Of a stretch of DNA of 64,000 nucleotides, positions 33,901 to 40,920 are shown piece after piece (position 1 is the stretch's first letter; every line of letters starts with the position of its first letter). Made by a program: the position numbers and the translations under genes. The notes below the pieces were generated by a model. It made no database searches. It saw only the letters and a program-made list of their open reading frames with translations, and had not been told where the DNA came from. Source of the stretch: Symsagittifera roscoffensis (lineage: Eukaryota > Xenacoelomorpha > Acoela > Convolutidae); assembly GCF_963678635.1 (NCBI RefSeq), contig NC_087065.1:66931374-66995373 (forward strand), given 5' to 3'.

Positions 33901-36156
33901 GTTTGGACTGCAGGAAAAAATCTTGCATTACCAGACACCTTAAGTCGAAATACACCACCTGAATTACTTACACGAAAAACCACAGTTGAAATACCCAAAA
34001 ATATAAAATTCTACCTTGCAGAAAACGAAACATCACCCCGATTAGAATGCAAATATGCAGTAAAAACTGATATTGAACAATCACAAATAAATAATTTACA
34101 ACATTTTCCACTTTATCTAGATTGTCAAAATAATCATTATGAAGTTGATTTACTTGGAACCTCAACTTTCAAACCAATCCCATATTCTCAATGGATAAAA
34201 AATAACACCCAACAAAAACGAACAAAACAACACCTGCCTAAAAAAGATCATTTTCCACTAATTGAAAAAGAAGATTTAACTGATAAAATAAATTTATCAG
34301 GACCCCAAACAAGTGATTCAAAATACACAATAAATCAAGTTTTTGACCTTCACGACCCACTTGATACAATACCCTTATCTAAATTAGAAATCGAAAACAT
34401 TTTTCTCCCCCCAACAGAAACAATTACAATTTCAACACTGAAACAATATCAAAACCTTGACCCAGTAATTCGACAACTGAAATCATGGCATAAATATAAA
34501 ACTAAACCTATCAAAGCAGATTCAACCATTCTAGGAAATAAAACACTCCTCCGATACTTTCGCAAATTTAACAACACAACAATTAACGAAAAAACAGACC
34601 TTTTAGAGTATAACCTAAATGAATCTACAGTTCCCTGTCTTCCTATAAGTATGATTCTTATAGCTTTTAATATATCACATACACAAAATATTAAAGGACA
34701 CTCTGGATCAGAGAAAACATATTCAAATTTTATACAAAATTTTTACTTCCCAAATGCACCAATTTGGATAAAAGTACTATGCAATGATTGTATAGTATGT
34801 CAACTGAATAAACCTTACCCAAATCAAAAACAAATAGCACAAAAACAAGATTTTAAAGGACAAAGTCTGTACTTTAATCACCGTATCTCATTTGATACTA
34901 AAGGACCAATTTCACCCTCATCAGAAGGAAACTCCTACATTATGGTAATTGTTGACGCATTCACACACTATGTAGCACTTAACCCAGTACCACATTGTAA
35001 TGCTTATTACGCATATACAACACTCTATGAACACTGGATAGCAAAATTCGGACTACCAGAAATTTTAGTCACAGACAATGGTACAGAATTCATAAATAAT
35101 GAAATAATAACACTATGTCATTTATACAACATTAAACACAAACCACGTACATCTCATGCACCTTGGACAAACGGCTTAGTCGAAGGTATGAACCGTTCAC
35201 TACAAGAATATCTTAGATGTATCATCAACGGAAATGATACAAAATATACCGAATGGTCAGCAGATGTAAAATTATTTCCCTTAGCATATAATTCACAAAT
35301 CACGACAACTTTAGGAATGTCACCATACGAAATGGTTTTCAACCAAAAGCCACGCAAACCAATAATGTTTACAGCAAATTCCCATAAAAACGCACAAGGT
35401 TATTGTCAACCAAATAAAGACTCAATTTGTTATAACCTACCATTACATACGCACGATGAAGATCATTTTCATCACCCACAAATTCTTAAATTAGCCTCCG
35501 GTACACACACCGAATGGATTTTAAATAGAGATAAGAAACACAATGAAATTTACCAAAAAATAACAAAAAAATTATTACAAAGACAAAATATAAATGAACA
35601 AATCAATTCACGATTTACACCAGCTTCCGATTTAAAAATTGGAACATTTGTTTTAATACCTAATTTTAATACTCAAAAAGGAATTTCTAAAAAATTACAA
35701 CCCCTTCGAAAAGGACCATACCAAATAATTGCAAAACCCACTGATGTCACATATAAAATTATCGACTCAAACAAAAAAGAAATCGTTCAACATCGAAACA
35801 ACCTATTACCTTATTACCCAAAAGAATACGCACTCCGTGAATTAACTCAATTATATTCTTTCACAGGATTAAAAATCGTTCAAAATGAACCACATCTGAA
35901 AAACACAGAACAAAATGATAACCCCACCGAAAATCAAAACACAAAACCAACCGTCACAAAAAACAATACGCAAAACCAAAAAGAATCTCCAAAACAAAGA
36001 AAAAATAGAAAAATGACAGAACAAATAATACCCCAAGAAGAAATAGACAAATCAGAACATAGAAAAACAACAAGACTCCGAAATCAACCACGTAAAAACT
36101 ACAAAATGTTCATCCCCCAATCTAAAATATTAAAGAAAGTAGAATTTAAAAAGTAA
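27934..36156 (+). CDS. gag-pol: Gag-Pol polyprotein (2,740 aa, single ORF)
   Basis: Makes the capsid and the replication enzymes. Order by residue: unknown N-terminal domain (1-300), Gln/Asn/Pro-rich linker (300-590), retrotransposon capsid region (about 595-790), one CCHC knuckle (CNYCRRYGHSISEC, 842-855), a long Asn/Arg/Ser-rich tract (about 880-1,075), aspartic protease (IDSGAESN, Asp 1229), and reverse transcriptase (YLDD at 1737-1740). RNase H has Asp 1886, Glu 1929 and Asp 1956. Integrase has the His/Cys zinc region at 2,256-2,289, the D,D35E triad at 2321, 2381 and 2417, and a GPY module near 2594. No chromodomain seen. Gag and Pol are in one frame with no frameshift or stop. No lesion found, and all catalytic residues are present. 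The codons are strongly A-biased. Confidence 0.97.
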   Translation: MSSTHTPGEETPDDDEIFPFIVDADTDRGQHLFCQNLLINLFEPGISPCKTEFPDVKIKRQIIDHYLKDICNITQQYGIYSIEFTSPNHNNRTYTIQTDDLDLEFSKVFSEYIKSIQYHNSQRANSIFTNEVFAIIYSYISILENELPLTNVSPTDTSKHLRVRHEITLLSSYLNVIKENFTKDDVSQHTRHDLQKILAWFIIDYFTHNIDLIAQARKNFRPQNSNDETAITEQSDYVWDPEWSHPAFISFPQSISSQAIGTISYIRDYVRVIPLTIDATPLNYNTFLPDTQNNSLNSTVIHNENLNGTRNLTQQDIQTPSHFINEEIVHTTTTQQSISPIRPNLTTPRNTNPSQTQVTLQSTVKPSVAPKYSHMDYQTYKPVTIPSKTRKTFTRNNFADHNYNYTHPSKTNYQPQRNFNQYTKPRNWDNPTAQYNSNNFQPNPPQDRSENYPFFQQNKNKKQTSYQMDYLSSDEDFLQPDIFAQNTQEYRRQGIQKTRINHRNFSPQPIDAQHQQAIQQQNPINTQSFQPIQQQNPMIAHSYQPSQMQNEIPLPYYLQQHEITRNQLSNFSQMPNAAESLQMTMNPYLMGGSSITSNKPLMVFTGTDPEYSVEDYLNAVTANLILNIGPEPINTPLHQNWIHRRTALIQTTLDGAAQKWFSVLPQEIKSNWKRFTQEFSKMFDSERNKQQQRVLCNEIRRLPNETIKQIAVRIETLVRKAYSLNTHDYKNTKMTEILMMTLTPQLRKIAIKKRASHPSSIREPDLDFRKLVDKLEQAEITMKLEETENLKLQYVNKIETTPTNINNIQESETDLVEKITEILNIYEKNPNFKGKPSFKKWCNYCRRYGHSISECRQKQQDSQNKPQKYKEPNKSFYQYMKKDQNLPNKNVYSNNSSGKPLPNNTSYTRNQSPYNSSYRGRSPERRNTYNSSQNHYNRPNSRNNYSRSNSNTQRFVSRSNSQPRNNYYPNNQSRNSSYNRNRNYSYNRNRSYSNNRNQNYPNNRSRNNSYNRSNYNRPNSNYQNRSRNNSQNRHPSYNNRYRNYSKSPHRNNNHYNTSNNRHRSSTPKHQRQINQVQSNPETTSDPPGIDDTVTDTLQLNQINCTSSDSESDTENTLAINMIKVENDYESVIYEQPFPSHIYENQSEFLQNHYTTPINSTPTTQETNAKNTTAQPDQNAKTKCLNTNHIYQNIQKEQPKEKIWTIPFLLESPRNKEFQPPDLEIDFLIDSGAESNIINIPTWNEIKSLHPKLTPLETSSKLATAQGSTLINYGKIQLFLLPTRTIEQSKILNKPFKQIFHITDIKYNIIGIPFISKYIPTINILNSKILIKDKYIKTKETSLTFFQRLNKQPPFFSKFYPIYNQQRKHLKPLSGNIYNFSIKQVHQYDKEQNKQKFYMSDFEFKPIHKFFKITISSIKYLKNSNSDIISLHVYNNTPYQVTLPLGLLGYCETNATITPIHEKAYRVNNILQLLDICQSTILNEELSINNIISNENRNTDYFTKTPYFKPTFNISNYTEHQQKFLTMFNFQHSQITQDEFEKLAKQLIKYSSVYATSKFDVGKISSSLHLPLKPDAVFKKQRASKVPIHLHDKVNRLLDILEQYNIISPVNKEEQPKGNTFINPVIILAKGESLKIVLDARYLNSLIDESKCNWPIEPIQVILTKINGKYFTTADMNSAYNQMPLDEQSRRLTQFVIGNQQYEFNRLFYGISIGPAAFSAFMSKIFRPLILKKNAITYLDDVFMQSQTKDEMFKVLETYHQILQNENLKAAPDKSHFFLTKVKFLGHNIERKTITPLKSRIDAIQKLQPPTNKKKIQEFLGMLNFLSKYVYKMQLYLRPFYNILRQQNNFEWNTEHQTRFEEIKKLLTEQISNTIPDPDQPFYAMCDASNFGIGAALLQSHNGTNKMNLISANSRLFTQAELRLSTLMRECTAIIYTLTEYEFLILGSKHPTVLFTDHKPIIFLFTQKSNPNHRVYRFQLILMKIPNLHIVWTAGKNLALPDTLSRNTPPELLTRKTTVEIPKNIKFYLAENETSPRLECKYAVKTDIEQSQINNLQHFPLYLDCQNNHYEVDLLGTSTFKPIPYSQWIKNNTQQKRTKQHLPKKDHFPLIEKEDLTDKINLSGPQTSDSKYTINQVFDLHDPLDTIPLSKLEIENIFLPPTETITISTLKQYQNLDPVIRQLKSWHKYKTKPIKADSTILGNKTLLRYFRKFNNTTINEKTDLLEYNLNESTVPCLPISMILIAFNISHTQNIKGHSGSEKTYSNFIQNFYFPNAPIWIKVLCNDCIVCQLNKPYPNQKQIAQKQDFKGQSLYFNHRISFDTKGPISPSSEGNSYIMVIVDAFTHYVALNPVPHCNAYYAYTTLYEHWIAKFGLPEILVTDNGTEFINNEIITLCHLYNIKHKPRTSHAPWTNGLVEGMNRSLQEYLRCIINGNDTKYTEWSADVKLFPLAYNSQITTTLGMSPYEMVFNQKPRKPIMFTANSHKNAQGYCQPNKDSICYNLPLHTHDEDHFHHPQILKLASGTHTEWILNRDKKHNEIYQKITKKLLQRQNINEQINSRFTPASDLKIGTFVLIPNFNTQKGISKKLQPLRKGPYQIIAKPTDVTYKIIDSNKKEIVQHRNNLLPYYPKEYALRELTQLYSFTGLKIVQNEPHLKNTEQNDNPTENQNTKPTVTKNNTQNQKESPKQRKNRKMTEQIIPQEEIDKSEHRKTTRLRNQPRKNYKMFIPQSKILKKVEFKK

Positions 36157-36756
36157 TTTTAAAATTTTACACTTCACAATCTTGAAACCTCCGTAACATT
36201 TTTCATTTCATTTTTTCAAAATAACATGCTCACAAGTACGCAATAATTCTAGTTCAAAATAGACCAATAGGATTCATCCAATCCGCCACTTTCTCTAACT
36301 CAAACTAAGATCAATTAGACGAATAATCTAGAACTCCAGGCACATCTCTAACTATAACTTTACAACCTCCAGGTTACAAATAAGCAAACCACTCCAACTT
36401 GACAGCTAAAATAAATATCACCATAATACCGTACCCCTCCCTTATCTAATAACCCAAAGATCAACAATATTTCCCCAACTCAGACCACGAATACCCCCAA
36501 AACAAATTTGATAACTTAGCCTAAAGTCACAAAATGAAAATTTTAATTAGCCTAAAGTATAAAAATCTCACCATACCCCGGATCATTTGACAAACAAAAA
36601 TAAAGAAAAAGACGACCTCCCAGTCACCATGAAAATTGCCCCCAACAAATTTTTACGAAACTCAACCCACTTGTCAAAAAACTAATAAATAATTCGACCA
36701 CACTAGAAAATCGCCTCAAACAGCAAAAAATATTCGACCAAGAGATCATTTCTTAA
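36157..36756 (+). other. Retroelement spacer between pol and the membrane ORFs
   Basis: About 600 bp, A- and C-rich, poor in G on the + strand, with stops in all frames. It may hold the splice acceptor or promoter for the downstream genes. Nothing definite was identified. Confidence 0.5.
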
Positions 36757-36987
36757 ATGCTTTTCTCTCAAACAGTCGTTCAAATACTTATCAATTTTAA
36801 ACATTTTTTTTCAATACTCCAAACTTTTATAATATTTCTTTTTGATATCATCGAATCTTTTCTAATAATCATAATAATTTTTTGTAATATTTTCTTAATT
36901 TTCTACACAATAATTGAACTATACCTCCAACTTTCCAAAACCCTTGAATATATCCACAGGTACGATTTTAACAACTTGTCTAAATGA
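36757..36987 (+). CDS. Small hydrophobic protein 1 (76 aa)
   Basis: The protein is dominated by Ile, Phe and Leu. The strongest hydrophobic run (IESFLIIIIIFCNIFLIFYTI) is long enough to span a membrane, with a second weaker one before it. Its TGA overlaps the ATG of the next ORF (ATGA at 36,984-36,987), a typical reinitiation arrangement. Size and composition resemble viral viroporins, but there is no sequence-level match I can name. Confidence 0.5.
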   Translation: MLFSQTVVQILINFKHFFSILQTFIIFLFDIIESFLIIIIIFCNIFLIFYTIIELYLQLSKTLEYIHRYDFNNLSK

Positions 36988-37172
36988 TACGAACAATTTT
37001 CAGTAGAACTGATATTTTTCTATTGTTTGTAATCTTTATAACATTTTTATCATCCCTCATTTTGACCATATGTAAATGTATAAAGAAAGCAATCATCACA
37101 TTTGCCCTAGCAACAATTTTCCTAATTCTTTTTTTAGAAGAATATTATAATAAACATAAACCTTCTCACTAA
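36984..37172 (+). CDS. Small hydrophobic protein 2 (62 aa)
   Basis: Starts within the stop of the preceding ORF. It has two predicted membrane spans (FLLFVIFITFLSSLILTI and ITFALATIFLILFLEE) separated by a short CKCIKK loop. The hairpin topology again resembles a viroporin. A consensus-like acceptor (aattttcag) lies at about 36,995-37,003 inside it, so it may also be spliced over. Confidence 0.5.
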   Translation: MIRTIFSRTDIFLLFVIFITFLSSLILTICKCIKKAIITFALATIFLILFLEEYYNKHKPSH

Positions 37173-37177
37173 AGTAA

Positions 37178-38314
37178 CAATTCAAAAATCCATCAAAAAT
37201 TGCTACCCAACAGTCACAAAATCAGTCTTCACCGACATCATCCCAAGATAATCCAACACCACCTTCAACTACTCAAAATCCTCAAACATCTACACGAATT
37301 TCTTTTCAAGACAATCCATACACCTTTGAAGAACGGCACGCTCGTTTATCTGAACCACTAGAACCAGTTCAACGACAAGCACCTCTAAGTGAACCAACAT
37401 ATAATCTTTACCCAACACTACCACAAGAACTAAGTAGAATACGAAACCTTAGTCAAAACCAAAACACAACAGAAATAAATAGACAAATTATACATCCTCG
37501 ACGAAATAGAAATTTTCAAACTCCCCGAGTTCATTTTGATATACCTCAATCCCCAACACAAACTACTCCAGAAAACACCACTGGTATCACACCAGAAACC
37601 CCTACACTTCTTTCACAACGAAGCACTTCAAGTCTACCTTCAGACTACTTAGGTTCAACACCAACATCTGAACAAATACGAGAAAACCCTTTTAACCCCC
37701 CAAACCTAACATCACGACTACCATATTGGACTACACATTCATTTACACAAGGTGAACCAAATTTAGCCAATGACCCCATAGATATTTCTACGGATACAAC
37801 AACATCCTCATCACTACCAGAAACACTATCACTACCATCAACACCATCAACAAGTCAATTTTCACCACTACCCTTTAACTTAAATTTTCCAAATAATCTC
37901 GACGCCAGATATCGAGAACAATCTTCAGTAAATATTCCTTTAAGATTAGATTGGAATACATTCACAGCACCTCCACCATTATTTGGACAGCATCAAGAAA
38001 GTAACCGCCTTCATAACTGGGCACTTAATAGATTACAATATCGCCAAGATATTCACAACGATATCCGTGATCACAATATTCAAATACTCCAACAAAACAG
38101 TTTACAATTAAAGTTTGAAATCACAGTTAAATTAAACAATATTACACAACATCCCTACCCATTAAATCCACCTAACATCACAGCTCAATCACTACCACCA
38201 CCGTTTATAACTACCGAAGTAATATATAAATACGACAGATACACCAAAAACACAATTGGTTACATTACATTTTATAATCCATACTCAGGATTATCATACA
38301 CATGTATATTCTAA
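37178..38314 (+). CDS. 378-codon open frame without any ATG
   Basis: Open from just after a TAA (37,175-37,177) to the TAA at 38,312-38,314, and I found no in-frame ATG. It is too long to be chance in this AT-rich sequence. The N-terminal ~220 residues are rich in Pro, Ser, Thr and Gln; the C-terminal ~150 look folded (for example RLHNWALNRLQYRQDIHND and FITTEVIYKYDRYTKN). Its end overlaps the env ATG at 38,302. Expression must use a spliced-on start, a non-ATG codon or internal entry. Frameshifting from the 62-aa ORF is excluded, because a stop in each frame lies between them. No homologue recognised. Confidence 0.7.
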   Translation, partial: QFKNPSKIATQQSQNQSSPTSSQDNPTPPSTTQNPQTSTRISFQDNPYTFEERHARLSEPLEPVQRQAPLSEPTYNLYPTLPQELSRIRNLSQNQNTTEINRQIIHPRRNRNFQTPRVHFDIPQSPTQTTPENTTGITPETPTLLSQRSTSSLPSDYLGSTPTSEQIRENPFNPPNLTSRLPYWTTHSFTQGEPNLANDPIDISTDTTTSSSLPETLSLPSTPSTSQFSPLPFNLNFPNNLDARYREQSSVNIPLRLDWNTFTAPPPLFGQHQESNRLHNWALNRLQYRQDIHNDIRDHNIQILQQNSLQLKFEITVKLNNITQHPYPLNPPNITAQSLPPPFITTEVIYKYDRYTKNTIGYITFYNPYSGLSYTCIF

Positions 38315-40920
38315 AATTATTAATTTTTCTCCAACTCCTTTTTCTAGTAACTTCAATTCAAAACAAAAACCCTTCACCTCGTACAGGACCACAAGATTTA
38401 TTAGTAACACATTACGATTGCGAAGAAAATGAACAAAAAACACTACATAAATATGCAATCAATCAAGTATCACAATGTGAAACAGAACCACAAGCTATAG
38501 AAACCACAGATATAATAGCAACACTCTACTCAAAAGCCCGAGCTACAACAGTTACAGGTTATAAATTCACAGCAACATTTTCCGAAAAGAAAGTACATTG
38601 TTCACAAGTCTCGAACGGAAACAAAAACCGACTTGACCATGAATCATTCTATCAAAGTAATATAGAACGTCTTTTACATCTCAATCCCGACGATTGTAAA
38701 AATGAATTACTTAGACTAAACATCACACAAAATAAAAATTCCCAAAGAAAATTAGTTAATTTTCAAGTTTTTTCAGACTCTGTACATCAATCACAACTTG
38801 AAAGACACCAAGGACATATAAAACTAGACGAAAAATACCCGTATAACGGCGCACACGGACGATTAACATATGACCTACATGATAAACATTGGATACCACA
38901 CATTGGTATAAATAACCCATCAAACTGCAAAGCAGACACAAAAAATAAAGGATATCAAGAAATAATGTTTTTCGATTGGAAAATACAACTCGAAAAAATA
39001 CAACTCACACGAGATTTATCTGATAATACAATGATCTATCAAGGAATCCGACTACCTTGTAAAAACGATCAAGGATATTGCGACCCTACAACAAGAACAC
39101 AAGCAACAATTGTTTGGTTCCCCGAAGACACATGTACAACATTTCAAGTAGCAAAAATACACGCTCGTATGATAAAATTTCACGAAAAATATTTCATACA
39201 ATCAATTCCTTACGAACAAGTCCATCCATCACGAAAACTAAGTTCCGATTTTAGAAACATAGATAACATAGAAAATAAATTGACACGTTTTCAAATATAT
39301 CAAGAAACAGAACTTGCATGTAAATACAGACATCCACTTCACAGAACACAATACTCTGAAATTTTAGTTGAATATGAAAAAGGATTCGACATGACCACTG
39401 GAAAAGTAAAAATCGACCCATATGCCACAGGTCATCCTCTAAACGAAGGAACATCCTATATACCAGTTAATTTTGAAAAAAGCAACGGACAACCTGGTGG
39501 ACATCTAAAACCTTATGACACCAGAAGCACACGCTTACAAGAATTATCACTAATGAATACCACATATTTTGGTAATATCCACTATGATATTCATTTGGAT
39601 ATGAAACTAGACTATACAATTAGCCGCATTTTTCAAGAAATGTCACTCTCCGAATTAGAAACACTACATCAACTATGCGAATTAGAACGAACACAAATAT
39701 TACAATCACTTGCACTAGCAGTATTAAAAATACCCTACGCAGGATATTTATTATCAGGAAATAGATCAAATTTTTTAGACTACGAAGGAAACATCTTATG
39801 GTTTTATACTTGTACTAAAAAAGTATCACCACTATACGTTTTTGAAGATAAACGATGTTATAAAAGAATCCCTATCTTTTATAAGAATAAAGTACATTTC
39901 GTGGATACACTTTCACGAAGAACCTATTTCTGGGATACCGCAGTCCCATGTGGATCAGAAAATAGCCACAATGTAGTACAACTAAACCCTGATGAAAACA
40001 AATATTACCTTCTCACTCCATACCCCACATTAATGCAATCACTCAAAAAATTTTCACCAGAAAGCATTCGCGCTATCGCTCGAAACCCAAATATAGACTT
40101 ACAATCAATAGGAATCTATTCAAAATCAGATATTCAACATCACATTAGAACACAACAATTCCAAGAGTTACTAACACAAATGGACACTATACAAAGACAA
40201 TCAATTGACCAAAACTTACGCAAACTTGCAGAAACCGCAGGATTTGCCGATATCTACACACAAGACTATAGCGGATATTTTAAAGACATTAAAGATTATA
40301 TATATCTAAACGGCGAAAAATACCGTCCCCAAGATATATCACCAATCAACATTTTTAGCTTTGTTACACTCAAAAATGAGATCCTAGATTTTCTAGGATG
40401 GCCCTACTACATCTTAGAAAAATTGACTATTTTATACGCAATGTTTAACTTTATTGGATTTCTTTTCTCACTCTTAAAAGGAATCTACAATACATGTGCT
40501 ATACACACACAAGTAAACAGACAAGCAAGTGTAGCACGCATACTCTTTGCAGGATTTTTTGGAATCTTTTCCACATCTATAAACAAAATTCTTTTAGACG
40601 CACAAATAAAAGAATATAACACAAAAATAACAACACGACAAAATACATACGACGAAGAACATAACAATGTAGACACACAGCCAACGGCACCACAATTGCC
40701 ACCCCTGCCAAATAACCATCCACTATCCCTAGTCCCACGAAATTTTCGAAATTTAGCAATCACACATAATCCAAATTTTCGACTCACCACATCACAAAGT
40801 CCCGTCCAACATATAATGACACATCCATCACAAGATGATAATACTTATGAACAAATTATTGAACAACCCCATACCACCGCTTTTCAATCTCAAAATAATA
40901 AATTTTTTAGCCCACGATGA
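38302..40920 (+). CDS. env: Env-like membrane glycoprotein (872 aa)
   Basis: Residues 1-18 are a clear signal peptide (LLIFLQLLFLVTS). A long Cys-containing ectodomain follows, with early cysteines in YDCEENEQ, VSQCETEP and KVHCSQ and a late block with CYKRIPI, then FVDTLSRRTYFWD and VPCG. A hydrophobic span near residues 700-730 (LTILYAMFNFIGFLFSLL) is followed by a ~140-residue Pro-rich inner tail. The spacing of the cysteines resembles the glycoproteins of chuviruses and related Env proteins captured by invertebrate LTR elements rather than the baculovirus-F type of Drosophila errantiviruses; this is from memory of the pattern, not alignment. No clear furin site was seen. Start codon overlaps the previous frame, and the stop overlaps the next ATG. 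Confidence 0.8.
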   Translation: MYILKLLIFLQLLFLVTSIQNKNPSPRTGPQDLLVTHYDCEENEQKTLHKYAINQVSQCETEPQAIETTDIIATLYSKARATTVTGYKFTATFSEKKVHCSQVSNGNKNRLDHESFYQSNIERLLHLNPDDCKNELLRLNITQNKNSQRKLVNFQVFSDSVHQSQLERHQGHIKLDEKYPYNGAHGRLTYDLHDKHWIPHIGINNPSNCKADTKNKGYQEIMFFDWKIQLEKIQLTRDLSDNTMIYQGIRLPCKNDQGYCDPTTRTQATIVWFPEDTCTTFQVAKIHARMIKFHEKYFIQSIPYEQVHPSRKLSSDFRNIDNIENKLTRFQIYQETELACKYRHPLHRTQYSEILVEYEKGFDMTTGKVKIDPYATGHPLNEGTSYIPVNFEKSNGQPGGHLKPYDTRSTRLQELSLMNTTYFGNIHYDIHLDMKLDYTISRIFQEMSLSELETLHQLCELERTQILQSLALAVLKIPYAGYLLSGNRSNFLDYEGNILWFYTCTKKVSPLYVFEDKRCYKRIPIFYKNKVHFVDTLSRRTYFWDTAVPCGSENSHNVVQLNPDENKYYLLTPYPTLMQSLKKFSPESIRAIARNPNIDLQSIGIYSKSDIQHHIRTQQFQELLTQMDTIQRQSIDQNLRKLAETAGFADIYTQDYSGYFKDIKDYIYLNGEKYRPQDISPINIFSFVTLKNEILDFLGWPYYILEKLTILYAMFNFIGFLFSLLKGIYNTCAIHTQVNRQASVARILFAGFFGIFSTSINKILLDAQIKEYNTKITTRQNTYDEEHNNVDTQPTAPQLPPLPNNHPLSLVPRNFRNLAITHNPNFRLTTSQSPVQHIMTHPSQDDNTYEQIIEQPHTTAFQSQNNKFFSPR

